DNA from: Cryphonectria parasitica EP155
Lineage: Eukaryota > Ascomycota > Sordariomycetes > Diaporthales > Cryphonectriaceae
Length of the DNA: 64,000 nt
Direction: 5' to 3'
NCBI RefSeq assembly: GCF_011745365.1
Contig: NW_024468913.1
Location: 1,736,001 to 1,800,000, forward strand
Shown: piece after piece, positions 52,606 to 64,000 of the stretch
Layout of the letters: the number at the start of each line of letters is the position of its first letter
Position numbering within the stretch: the first letter of the stretch is position 1
Made by a program: the position numbers and the translations under genes
Notes under the pieces: generated by a model
Databases searched by the model: none
Told to the model about the DNA's origin: nothing
The model's input: the letters and a program-made list of their open reading frames with translations, nothing else

Positions 52606-55176
52606 TCAATAGCACTCTCTCGACATCTGTCTGTAGATGGAGGCCTTCAGCCCTTCCAGCCTCTTTCGCTGCCTGAGCAGTGTGTCGTACTTCTCCTGGC
52701 TGAACGTGCCGCCGCCCGACAGCTCGTAGTGGAGCTTCTGGTACACCTCGTAGAATGTCTTGAACTGGCGTGCCTCTTCCAAGATGTTAGTCGATACACG
52801 CTGGCGCTTCTTCTCCGCCACAGCGACATCGATGACATCGCTATCGGCCTCCATCTTGCGCTTCTTCACATTGATGGTGCCGTTGGCGACGGTCACGGAG
52901 CGGTCGCGAGAGCGGTCGCGCTCACGCTCGTGACGAGCCTCATCTGCTGTCTGCTGGTCCAAGTCTGATGCATTGGTAGGCGGGGAGGATGCCAGCGGTG
53001 ACGACTTCACCGGGCTGGTGTTTTTGTTCTTAGTAGTGTACCCAGGTCCGACGTAGCTGTTGCTGCGGGACGAGCTCTGCGAGCTGGAGTCGGAAGGCGG
53101 TCGCTTGTAGGAGACCGTAGAGTGCGCCGTGCCCGAAGCCTTGATCTCCTTGCTAGTGCGCTTGCTCAGCGGGGTGCCAGAGCTAGAGCTGCTGTCGTCA
53201 GACGCGTCCTCGCGGGGCCGCCTATTGGGAATCGGCCGGGCGATGACTTGCGGCTTGATTACCTCCTTGGGTGCGGAGGACGGCTTCGGTTTCTGCTTAG
53301 GAGGTGCTGAGACTGCCTCCTTCTCCTTCTGCTTTTCAAGCCTCTCCTTCTCAAGCCTCTCCTTCTCCAGCCTCTCCCTCTCAAGCCTTTCCTTCTCAAG
53401 CCTCTCCTTCTCCCTCCCCCTTTCTCGGTCCTCGCTGTCCTTCTTCGCCCGAGGAACAGTCTTGGACAGAGGCGCTTCCGACGAGGACGAATCCGAATCT
53501 GAGATGAACTCCTTCGAAAGGACACGGCCGGCCTTTTCTTTGGACTTGGCCCCGGCCTTCGTCGGAGACACCTTGGTGGCAGCCTTCTTGCCCACCCATT
53601 TCTTCTCAATCTTCTTTGCTGGCTGCTTGGTCTGTGATGTCTGCCGCGACATGGGCTGGCTCAGCTTCTTGGTTGTGTTCTTGGCCTCCGCGCTAGACGG
53701 GCTGCCGTCTCCGTTCCTGCTGCCGCTCGAGTCCTCGGCATCGTTCATCTTGAGCTGGGGCGTTCTCGCAGCAGGCTGTGGCGGGCCCTTGGCGATGGTC
53801 GGCAGGAGCTTGCTGAGGCACTTGCCCTTCCCACGCTCCTCCTTGGGTAGCAGTCTGTCCCACACAGGCTCTGAAGCGCTCATCCGCATGCGGTCGTACC
53901 GGTTGATGGCGTTGTTGATGGCCAGCTGGCGATCTTCGTCTGAGTCGTAATCGTACTTGAACACATCCAGCTCTTTCCAGTACAGCTTCTTGAGGGTGAA
54001 CTTCTGCAGGCCGTCGTCGAAGTCGGCCACCTTGTCAAGTACCTTTTGAAAATCCTCGTCGTCACCGGGCCACCGTGATCGCAGTTCCTCGTGTGACAAT
54101 TCTTTCGCGGCCAACTCGTGCACGATGGGCGCCCGGAGCTCCCGGGCTTCCTCTTTGGCCTGCTCAGCAGCTGATAGCGTGGGGTTCAATGATGGGGAGA
54201 TGCCCGCGCTCAAAGCAGGGCTGTTAGGACGAGACCTGCTGATGGCGGTGGCCATGGATCCTGTCTTGCCCGGGAGCAACTTCGTCTTGTTGCCCTTGGT
54301 CGCACCCTGCTTGGCACCAGTCGTCCTGATCGTATTCGACTCGAGTATCTTGGTCCTACACGTACAGACACATTAGTACGGGTCGTGTCCCAACCACTGC
54401 CACGATGCCACACATACGAGTTCTCTTTCTTCTCGTCATTGGCCTTCTGTATGGACTGCTTGAGCTTCAGGAAGTCGTCCTCCGTCTTGGCATCCTGCGG
54501 CTTGTGGCGTGCTGCAGGGCCCTTGTACGAGATCTTGTCCCGAGCCACCTCGCGGCCCTCAGCCAGTCGGGGATATCGGGCGAGTGGTGGTTTCGAGAAG
54601 AGGGACATGGTCGGAAGTGGTAATCTCTCTGCTTGTTGTGTCGAGTCTGAAGGGTCGGTAAGATAGAGGTCGAGGTCGGTGATCTCTGAGGATTTAGCGA
54701 TCTTGTAAACTTCGGTTTCGCTGCCGTAGAGGAATGACTGTTGCATAAGAGAAGTCAAGTCAGTAGGTGGTTGCTAAATAGGGCGATGCCCAGAACAATT
54801 GCCCGTCCTGGTCTCATTGTTCCAAATAAGAATAACTTTTAAGGAGCGAGGCCATTGATCATATGCCTTGAGTACTGTGGTTGTATGTTTTTCTTTTGTC
54901 CTGCGTAAGAACAATAGACGGCCACCGTTCTTTGCACACGCGCACGCACGCGGCCCCTTTCCACCACGAAGCCCACAGGAGATCATATCGTACGGGCGCA
55001 CTTACGGGAACATTCCCCAGCGATAAGTGTATGTCCTCCCCATCTTCCATACATTGTATGAGGTCCTCAATCACATCGTCGCTGAGTGTGATGGCAAAGG
55101 CCTGCAGAGGGAGGGCATCTGCGGTACTGTCCGAGCTCTCCAGCTGGAGGCCGGTTTCGGGTATCCTCAAGACCAT
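52606..55176 (-). CDS. ELL-family RNA polymerase II elongation factor
   Basis: Exons 55176-55006, 54737-54418 and 54355-52606 give 746 residues; both introns are GTAAGT/GTATGT to CAG/TAG and in phase. ELL proteins raise the elongation rate of RNA polymerase II; fission yeast Ell1 works with Eaf1. The N-terminal ELL domain (about 1-165) shows LQAFAITLSDDVIEDLIQCM, IHLSLGNVPSFLYGSETEVY, LYLTDPSDSTQQAERLP and SLFSKPPLARYPRL. The middle (IVHELAAKELSHEEL, then KLYWKELDVFKYDYDSDEDR) fits the winged-helix part. A long disordered, Ser/Lys-rich region contains a charged LEKER repeat. The C-terminal 50 residues (QFKTFYEVYQKLHYEL, then LLRQRKRLEGLKASIYRQM) match the occludin/ELL helical domain. ATG 55176 is chosen because the peptide after it (MVLRIPETGLQL) aligns with my expectation for fungal ELL starts. 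Confidence 0.84.
53336..53410 (-). repeat. Five-copy 15-base coding minisatellite
   Basis: Five tandem 15-base units with few substitutions, encoding a charged pentapeptide repeat (E-K/R-E-R-L) in the disordered part of the ELL-type protein. Confidence 0.92.
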
Positions 55177-58100
55177 GTCAGGTGTCGTATGCAGGTTCCC
55201 ACCTCGAGAAGCGTGGATATGTCGGTATTGCGCACCACAAGACCAGCAGCCGAAGCTGGCAAGGTTTGGGTCGAGGAATATGGAGTGTAGCAAATCTTGG
55301 AGACTCGGTATTTCTTGTGTGTGTGCTCTCGGTTTCGTCTACGGAGGGGATTTCGGAGCGGGTGACTAGGGTCGCAGTGCCTCGAAAGAGAAATGGATCT
55401 CTGAGGCAGAAGCAGTCGTGCGTGAGTTGTTGGTGTTGAGTGAAAGGCAGCACACCACTACATGACTGATCGAGGTCTGTTCTTCCGGTCGGGGAGAGAG
55501 AGAATAACAGAGAGAGGAAGGGCTAGAGTCAGGAGAATTGAGAGAGGGTGTCGAGTCGGGAAGGGTGAAGAGGGTTCCAAGGGTGAATCAGGAGGTAGGT
55601 GTGAGGAAGTAAAGGTAGAGGAGGTGAAAGAAGGTGGAGGGCGGAGGAATGTATAGCTCCTTTGGAAACCCAAACGAGCTGTGCTACCTGGCCTAGGTTG
55701 AAGGAGAGGCGAAAGAAGTGGGAGGAGGAGAGGTACTTCGTAAGGTGTATGGTCGGTCCATAGAATTGAGGTATAGAGTTGAGGCAATGGGAGAAGAGGC
55801 GAGGCACCACACCAGGCGGCGCCCAGTACTATAGCACATAGCGCAGCAGTAGCAAGCAGCAGTAGCAGCAGCAGAGAGCGTAGCGAGGACAAGGCACCAC
55901 CACCACACCACACACCACAGTGTGCAGCAGAGGGACCGGGGGGCATGCTGCAGCAAAGACAAGGGTGTGGATACAGTATGATGGCACTGCAGCCATGGAC
56001 TGGGTTGGTCTGGGACCTGAACAGCCAGCCTTGGCCTAGCGCAGCCGAGAGTGGAGCTCTTTTTGATGTTCCGGCATGTACTGTACTTCAAAGGGTACAT
56101 ACCTCGTAGTAGCTGTGGCATCCTGCCAGACTCAGGTCCTGTCATCCAACCTGTCAGGCCTGTTCTTCAGCGCCTCAAAAGTTGAGACAGCCCACTATGC
56201 TGGTGTTTGTCCCAGCACACAGCTGAATCAGAAAAATGTCGAGTCGGCTGCAGCACATAATCGCTTAAGGGACCAGGTTGGGGAGCTACTTCAGGCTACA
56301 TGAGGCCTGTCTCTGGCCTATGTGCATCGCAGCAGGGAACATGGATTGACGGCCCAGCATGATTTGGTTCTAGGTGCATTTTGTTGTCAGAAGACCCTTT
56401 GCGTCCTTTGGTCACTCACACACTCTCTCTCCCCTCACTCAATGTCAAGGTTTTGCCCTCTGCGATTTGTGCAAGCAAAGAGAGGGCGGTAGTCAAGTGT
56501 CGGTGCAAGTTGCCGAGAAAGTCAATTACAAAGCCACCATCAATGCATGTTGAGGTCTCTCTGGCGGACATTACTATACAATCTGATACAGGCCACTCTT
56601 TCTTTCCTCGACACAAATAGAACAAAGGTCATCATCCGTCTGAATAATGTTTTTTTCCTGTCTTTCTTTTCCCCCCCTTCTTTCCCTTTGCCAGGGGGTA
56701 TTAATTGAACCGGCTCCGGAGGCGACATCAGAACGGGCCTTAGCAGGTGGCCCGTCCGTCGTCCTCAGTCGAGATGACTATGGAATTGTCAATGCGTTTC
56801 GAACCTCTCGAAATAGCACTGGGCTTTATCCCTCGGCCGCCCGCTTGGCGTTCATCCATTGCCTTGCCACGACGATGGCACACAAGGACGACAGTCAGTG
56901 AACTGCCATTAAGATGTTCATTCCTTCAACCGTCTCTTGCTCTTCCTCCCTTTCCTCTCCCTCTCTCCACATATGTATTAGTCCGCACCTGTGGAAATCA
57001 GCTCATCCGCAGGTAGGGCGGGGGCGGGAACCACACATTCCCTCATTGTGTCCTGGCCAGCCAGGCGGAACTCGTCGGCTGGATCATCCGCCTTGTCAAA
57101 AAAAACCCACCCCCCACTTCTCATTCATCGCGCACCGCCGCAGTGCTCCATGTCCAATCACACACCCTAAAAGCTCCGGGGATCTCGTACTATGTTCGAA
57201 AAGGAGTCTCAACGGTGAGAGAAAGAGACAGAGAGGGGAGAGAGGGGGGGCGGAGTGGGAGCAAGAAAGAGAGAGACACCGTTGAAAAATAAGGGGAAAT
57301 TTACTTTCGTCTTCAATTAAATCTCTGGAGATGTGTCACTTTTTGTTAAATTTGATTTTTTTTGGTCCTCTTCACCGCAACGACCCCTCCTCTCCTCTTC
57401 CCAGTCCCTCTTGCTCCTGGGAAAGTGCGGAGACCTCGTAGATTGCCGTGTTCCAGAATTCAGTGTCTCGCACTGCCCCTCTATCTGGAAATCCTATCGC
57501 TACAGATCCAGACTAGCTCGCTAGCCCGGGCGGTAAGGCGGTATCTGCCAGCCCGGAAGGGATTAGCAGTAGCCTTCGTAAGGCCTAAAGTTCTTGGGGG
57601 TACTCACCCAAGAGGGGGGGGGGGAGGTCAGTGCTGTACCCTCGTCGGCGATCCGAGCTGGGCCCTTTTCTCTCCCCCTTCCTCTCTCTGTTCTGTGCTT
57701 CCGAAAGCCCCAGGCTACTAAGCAGGCCCAGGTGCATCCATCCACCCCCCAATCACACCTCGCAGGACTAGGTTTGGAGCGAATACCCTGCTCTTCTCTT
57801 TTCTTTATTGTTTTACTAAGCCATGGTCTGGGGCCTTGCTTTCTTTTTTATTGGGGGCCGCCGGGCAAGCAGTTGACATCACTCCAGCTTGTTGTCTTGT
57901 TTGCTGTGTGTGATCTACTGACTGACTGCAACTTGACTGTGCTGAGCGGCAGAGTCACCAACCGAAGCGTTTGTGACACGCAAAAAGGCGTGTGACGACA
58001 CCACATTAGCTTATTTGTGGGTCGATTTGTCGGCCCTCGTCCCTCTCTTGTCTTTCGTGAAAGATACCATGGTGTGATATGGGTGAGCGTGACGGTCATG

Positions 58101-58269
58101 TAGCCCTGTGGTGAGAGGGATCCGAGACTTTCGGCGTCTGCAGGAGAATACGAGGCAGGCAACAAAAAAGTGTCGATGGGGCATGGTTTGCTCGCCCACC
58201 CACTGGCCTCGAAAGGTAGCTTTTTGTACAGTGTTCCCAGGGATTGACCGAAATGGGGCACTCGTGTCT

Positions 58270-58273
<4 letters not shown>

Positions 58274-58323
<50 letters not shown>
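58274..58323. repeat. (CT)25 microsatellite
   Basis: Fifty bases of perfect CT repeat in the gene-free right-hand interval. Confidence 0.95.
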
Positions 58324-58326
<3 letters not shown>

Positions 58327-59246
58327 GTCCTCTCCCGGATTGTTCTCTCCAGCTCGTTTATGTGGAAGGCTTGGCAGATGAGAATAATTTATCCCTACCA
58401 TACTGACTGTACTTGAGAGCACGACTCGACTGAGTCAGAGTGGTCAATGTGATGGCAATAGTAATGCCAGGCCAACTTGTCGCTTCTGCTCTCCAGTCAA
58501 ACAAACAAGAGACGAACGGCAGGTTAGGTGGCAGGTCCCTCTGCCTCTGAACAGATCCTGACCCACTGAGGTAGGGCGGCACAACACAGCCAACATTCCC
58601 GGTGAGTGGTGAACAAAACTCAGGCGGTGAAACACTCCGAGGCTGAACGGGGATTCGCCCCGGATGACAGGGCCAATTGAGCCTCTGACCAGGCGGCCAA
58701 TGGAGGCGCGTGGCTTGGATGCCCGCTGAACCGGGGGACTCCCTTCTCTGTGACCTGGCTTCATGTTTTAGCTGGGTGCCCGTTGGGCACAGAGGGCCCT
58801 CTTAGCGCTCGTTTGGTGTTTGAGAATGCTATCCTCGCTTGTTGTCTGTGCTAAGCAATGCTTAGCGAACTGTCAAAACACAGGGGGGGGGGGGTTCAAC
58901 CTGTCCCACCACCACTTTCTCGCATCCAGTTGTCGACATCCCATGTAGGGATGAAAGTTGTTAGACGTAAACAAGATTGAATAAAAATAAATAAAAGAGA
59001 CCATTTCAAAAATTAACGACAATGGCAAGGCAACTTTTACCGTGTCAATAGTACTCGGTATCCTAGCCTCCTACGTGAAGAATGCTGACTGACTTCATGC
59101 TACGGCCATCCTCCCTTGATCCAAAAACCCTCCCAACCAATAATGAAGATCTGTTCCTCCTAAGGCACAAACCCAAGTCATGCTACTCCACCTGGATTCT
59201 CTGGTAACTTGACCTCTCCCAAAAAAAAAATTTGATCAACGATCTG

Positions 59247-59287
59247 ACACACACACACACACACACACATACTATAGTACTATGGTA
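59247..59287. repeat. (AC)11 microsatellite followed by two overlapping TACTATRGTA copies
   Basis: AC repeat at 59247-59268, then TACTATAGTA at 59270-59279 and TACTATGGTA at 59278-59287, the only place where two copies of the decamer overlap. Confidence 0.9.
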
Positions 59288-61539
59288 CACATAGCCCACG
59301 TTTATCAGGCTCTGATCTGCGAGGGCTCGCTTGCCACCACTTGCACTGCACATTATTGCCGCCTGCCGGGACGATCGGTTGTGCGAGCCCAGGTGAACGT
59401 TACCACGGTATGGTATGAAACTTTATTACCCGCTCATGCCGCTGTTACGCAGGGCTCGTCTCCTTCCTCTTCCTTCCTTGCTACTACTGTGCATAATACT
59501 ATGATATATCCCAATTTGGAACTAGTTCACGTCACCTCAACTCAATCACGTTCTGGTGGTCCCCGAAAGGAGCGACCTCATTCACAGGGGGGGGTCCTCG
59601 CCAGGTCAGGTGGGTCCCTTCACTGGGTGATCGACAACTTGTGATTGTCAGGCACTCCCACATGCAGAGGGCCCAGCAGGCAAGATATATATATAAACAT
59701 ATATATGTATATATATTTATATATCAGAAAGAAATAAAGAAGAAAAGAATAACAAAGAAGTTATGCGTATTTGAGGTGGATTACGTATACCTCCAGCTCA
59801 ATGACATAACAGAATACCAGGAATTAGATGGTTTTAAGAGCCAACACTGCCTGTGCCATAGATAGATTGTTACAGGCCTGAGTGAGGTTGGCCGTTACGT
59901 CTTGGCAATTGATCCTTTGTTGTCATCCCTGGGGTGGGGTGTCCCTCCTACTACAATGTGTACAGCTGGGTGGCACTGTGCTTTCTTTGCTCCCTTTCGA
60001 ATTTCAAAGTTCAAGGTGGGGGAAATCTTGGGCAGGAGGAGGAAGAAGGTCCACATTTGTCCTTCCCACGCACCGACCCGCCGATGTGGATCTCGCTGGT
60101 CGCCCGAAGTCGTGCTTTTCCTCCCTCTCTCTCGCTCTGTCTCGCGCGCTGTGGGGCTTCAAGCTAACATGTACAAGCTCTCTTCCCCCCTCTCGAGATA
60201 TCAGACGGACAAACACAAACACTATTCTCCTGTCCCTTCCCCTCCTCCTCCCTAACTATAAGCACAAGGTATTGCACGAGGGGAAGGAAACGATCAATTC
60301 AACCAGGTGTCTCACGGGAATCCAAACACACGCCCATTGCTGCTACTGCTGCGTGCGACGGGCCAGCGTCCGTCATCAGCTTACAGAGCAGCCGCCGGCG
60401 TAGAGTCACCGCAGAAAGGGCCGACTAGGGAACCTCAGCCAGGGTCGCCAAGCCCAAACGGGAGGCGACGAATCAGACCATTGCTCTGGAAGCAGGGGGA
60501 GGGGATTCGACGAATTGATAAGTCAAGTAAAAGTACTATGGTGCCATAGTGAGAGGACAGGGAGGATAGAGAAAGAAAGGACGGCCTTGGAAGGTACGTT
60601 TCCTCGCCTTTGTGGTGATGTTCAGTGGGCGATGGCTGACATTGCCCCCCCCCCCTCTCTTCTCTCATTCTAAATACTCCCTGCCCTCCCCGAAAAGTAG
60701 ACAAACAAAGAGAACCCAAGGCGGTGGAGCGCTAGGCTGGCTCAGCAGCAGCTACTGTGCTAACCAGTGATCTTCGCTGGGCACTGCCTCAGCCCTATGG
60801 GCAGGGACCAGACCAACCACTGCGCGGCTCGTGAGAGAGGAATTACTTCTTTGCTCCTCACCTCACCTCTCTACAACATGTAAGCGGGGGCGGAGAAGGC
60901 ATAAGGGTACACTTGCTTACCTACTCACTTAAAACCCAGCTTTGAGGCCTTGTCATCAGCTGTGACCAGCAAAGCTGATGGGCAGGCTGACCGATCAAGC
61001 TTTTCCCCTCTTGTGCATGAACGAGGTTTCTCGACTAATCGGATTGCCTGGCTGGGGCTGATGCTGCTGCTGCATATGCATCTATCTGTCGTATTGTCTT
61101 GTGCCGTCCGTCATCAATACGAATCCAGAACAGATTGAATGTATGTACGTCTCGTTTGCCTACACCCTAGAAAAGAAGAAGGAGAAGACAAGGCCGGGCG
61201 TGGGCGTGGGGCGTGCCTTGTTATTTTCTTCAGGTTCATAATTGCCGATCCAACAGAGGTTTGTGTTCGCACTGCGGCGTAAAGATGACTTGTGTGACTG
61301 TTCACGTCTCCCCTCAACAGCGGCCAGGGTCAGGGCCACCAACCGAAAAAGACAGCTTATTCTGACCTTGTCAGTAGGCCAGTTCAAAGGTGCTGGCAGG
61401 CGTCCAGCTACTCATCCACCAGGGGGCAAGTACTATGGTAGCACCTGCTTGGGACTCGACTCGACTGCCGCTAAATCGGAGATACATCACAATACAAAGC
61501 CCGCTCTAAAGAGAACCCCGGCATGGCTCTCTCCTCTCT

Positions 61540-61565
61540 CTCCTCCTCCTCCTCCTCCTCCTCCT
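61540..61565. repeat. (TCC)n trinucleotide repeat
   Basis: Eight perfect TCC units within a wider CT-rich stretch. Confidence 0.85.
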
Positions 61566-63593
61566 TCTTTCCCCACCGTCCTTCCTCCTCTTTACGGCCC
61601 CTCGTCGCCACTTGCCATCGACCGAGCTTCGACACGGGGCCGCTGACTAGATCCCCAAACCTAGCCAGCCAGCGCAGCCGGACTTGTCAGACTGGGTTTC
61701 GCCTGCCGGGGAAAGGCGCGTGGGACGACTAAATGGTGAGAGAGGTCGGTGACAAAGTTTTAACTCTTTTGCGGATTGATTCTTACCAACTAAGTACTTA
61801 CTGTTTCGGGCGCCATCGCCTTTTTCTTGCGAGGGGTTGCAGATCGATCAGAGACACGCATACCGCCTCGTGGGCACTAAGGTACGTACTTACAAACCAC
61901 CCTCCATCTCATCCAAATGCACGGCTGTACTATAGTACCTGCTGTGTGAACTTTGGGACGACGACGCAATGCATGCATGGGTGGGTGCATGCCTGTGTTG
62001 GATGCCACTACCCTCGCGGAGGAGTCGTTGTGGTATGTGTCCTGTGTGTGGTACTTTACTGCATAGTATTTGGGTGGGACTCGCTCCTCTTGACCCTCTC
62101 GGGTTGTCACCGGGTGTTTTGACCGAGCACATGCGGAGATAGACCTTTTTTTGGTAGAGGTAGAATGAAAAGGGAAAAGAAGAAAGAAAAATATTTCTTT
62201 TTTGGGGGGTTGCTCTCCCCCTCACCCCGGCTGGCTGGCCAGACTCTCCTTGCAATTGTGCGCCCTTTTACTGGTCGAATCCGTGACAGCTGTCAGGTAG
62301 TACGTAGCACCACCACCCAGATGGAATGATCTTATACGGACTATCACTCTGATGAGGAGGCCATTGTGCCTATGCGATCAACCCCCTCCCCAGCTCCTAC
62401 TGTGCCAAATCCCCGGAGCCGTTAATCCGTCACCGATCCATCTTTTGTCTGCTTCCGTGATAGATTGGCAAGTCAGGGCCCTTGCAAAGCAGATGCGATT
62501 CCTACCCTTCAAAGTTTCTCAAGGTTCAATTGTTCACTTCCCCTCCCTCGGCATCTAGGGGAGGGGTTTATTTCCTGATGATCCTGGTCCTGTCAGATGT
62601 CCATCTGTCGGTCGTCTGTTCCCATAGGCAAGGGTGACTGACAGGCCACGGACACACGGCACCCGCGTTTGCGAGTCCACCCTTTTTAACCAGAAAAGGG
62701 CCGTTGGGCGAGGGACTAGTGGATTAGTACCGAGTCGATGCCTGCGTATGGGGACGGTCAATACAGAGATGAATGGCACGCTGTGCGGCGTTTACGGAAC
62801 AGAGTAAGGTACGTTCAATGATTTTAAGTAATCAGTAGTACAGTCTGCGTGTGGGTGGGCTTCGTAGGCCTCCTTTCTTGGTTTTTCCCCCCCCCCTTCT
62901 TCTTCTTTACTCTATCAACTTCTTCAACACACATACACACTACTGTGTAATAGTAGTAGTTATAGTACACACCCACCTCGGCGCAGACCCTGTATAAAGT
63001 CCACGTACGCCCGCGGAAATAAAATCCAGGTCCCGAATGACAAGGGCGGCGGGGTCAGACGCAACGCCCGCTCTTCTGCAGTGTGTAGTTGACCGAGCTC
63101 GCCGAGACTCCCCTGCGCGCAAAGAAAAAAGCATGGGAACTCAAGACGCACGCCATTGGCGGGACTTGGGACCGCGGGTAACCACTTTTGGTTTGCACAC
63201 ACAATAAGGAAGAAAGAGTGAGGGGTGTGTAAGAAAGCATGGGCAGGGCATGGCATGCAGGTGGTTATCCCCTCCTCCCTCACCCCCTGGGCCCCCGGCC
63301 TTGCCGTAAATGGTACTATTATACAAAGTTTCCGGAAGGTGTCCTTGCGGGCTTGCACAAAGAGGAAGACATGATCCGGATGAGGGAGTCACGAACGGCG
63401 AGGAGGAGAACTGATATCTCATGTTAAGACGGACGGACGTATGATGATGAGGAAGAATAGGAAAGGAGAGCAGAGAAAGAAAGATGGAAACAAGGTGATG
63501 GTGGTGTGTTTCCCTCGTTATCGCCAACCTCCCACCACATGCGGGCCTGAGTCAAGCCCAGAGACATAAGTACCATAGTAAAAAGGGTCTGGA

Positions 63594-63598
<5 letters not shown>

Positions 63599-63642
<44 letters not shown>
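63599..63642. repeat. (GT)22 microsatellite
   Basis: Forty-four bases of perfect GT repeat, 18 bases after a TACCATAGTA decamer. Confidence 0.95.
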
Positions 63643-63646
<4 letters not shown>

Positions 63647-64000
63647 GTGTGTGTGGACAGGGGATCTGGACCTGGTGAGAGGCTCTGGAACAGGACATCG
63701 GAGGAAATGGGAAGAGGCATGTCCTATCTCATCATGTCAAAACTTGCCCTTTTGGTCGTTTGTCCTCCCCCGCCTGCACTTCTTTCCTTCTCCAAGATCG
63801 ATCGGGGCGTCCGACATGGTTATGTCCCGTCCCACCCGCCATTGCCTGTTATCCCAATATTTTTAGACACGATGACGCCGTCTCTTTGAGATCCCAGTTT
63901 TTATCCGACCACATATATATGTTGTCGCTTCGTGAGTACGAAGACTCAATCTTCATCTTGAAAGCCTCCTCGTCCTTGGGTGTATTCCTCTACGGGATTT

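Larger units (their letters stand above)
55177..64000. other. Gene-free 8.8 kb interval
   Basis: I see no gene with domain or codon support. 55.2-56 kb is ELL promoter and leader (pyrimidine-rich on the coding strand). The rest holds (CT)25, (AC)11, (TCC)n, (GT)22, an AT dinucleotide patch at 59687-59724, G/C homopolymers at 57614, 58883, 60645 and 62887, and five of the eight exact copies of TACTATRGTA found in the window. Antisense or unspliced RNA genes cannot be excluded. Confidence 0.5.

Noticed and set aside
53129..53950. 273-codon + strand open frame, Ser/Leu-rich
   Set aside because: Shadow of the repetitive, Lys/Glu-rich part of the ELL gene on the other strand.
55458..55946. 162-codon minus-strand open frame upstream of ELL
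   Set aside because: CT-rich promoter or leader sequence giving Leu/Pro/Ser low complexity; not joined to ELL by a convincing splice.
63870..64000. Minus-strand open frame of about 45 codons at the window edge
   Set aside because: Too short and without a domain or splice evidence to call a partial gene.

Overview
The window reads as nuclear DNA of a filamentous ascomycete (Pezizomycotina, most likely a Sordariomycete; the class is inferred from protein character, not from a search). Coding exons are long and GC-rich at third positions. Introns are short (mostly 50-200 bases) with GTANGT-type donors, CTAAC-type branch points and AG acceptors. Genes are single, each with its own flanks, with no operons. 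I rebuilt 14 intact protein genes by splicing, checking reading phase at every junction, and found one probable broken gene. I found no tRNA, rRNA, CRISPR array or intact transposon.

Layout: (1) 1-13.5 kb: an RMND1/RMD8-family (DUF155) membrane protein with polyglutamine (+), an Msb1/Mug8 morphogenesis protein (-), and a Pof7/FBXO9-type F-box protein (-). (2) 14.4-23.5 kb: a compact block of + genes: an Mtm1/SLC25A39-type mitochondrial carrier, the G-alpha exchange factor RIC8, an AT-hook chromodomain protein and the dolichol-sugar utilisation protein MPDU1. (3) 23.9-30.8 kb: a disrupted unknown gene (-) followed by about 5.6 kb without a gene. (4) 30.8-40.1 kb: choline sulfatase (+), Mediator subunit MED8 (+), the small-subunit processome WD40 protein UTP17/NAN1 (-), and the shared RNA polymerase subunit RPB10 (+), the last two head to head. 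(5) 44.0-55.2 kb: two unrecognised proteins, one with a repeated C-W-x-L-C helical motif and one with a Myb/SANT-like N-terminus and a Gln-rich tail, then an ELL-type RNA polymerase II elongation factor (-). (6) 55.2-64 kb: almost 9 kb in which I see no gene, only simple repeats and a recurring near-palindrome.

Most genes are housekeeping: transcription (MED8, ELL, RPB10), ribosome synthesis (UTP17, RPB10), chromatin, glycosylation, G-protein signalling and ubiquitin ligation. There is no secondary-metabolite cluster, defence island or mobile system. The observations most worth checking are a dispersed decamer TACTATRGTA, strong enrichment of long G/C homopolymers outside exons, a probable GC-AG intron in RIC8 filled by a compound microsatellite, the two undescribed protein architectures at 44-50 kb, and the disrupted gene at 24-25 kb.
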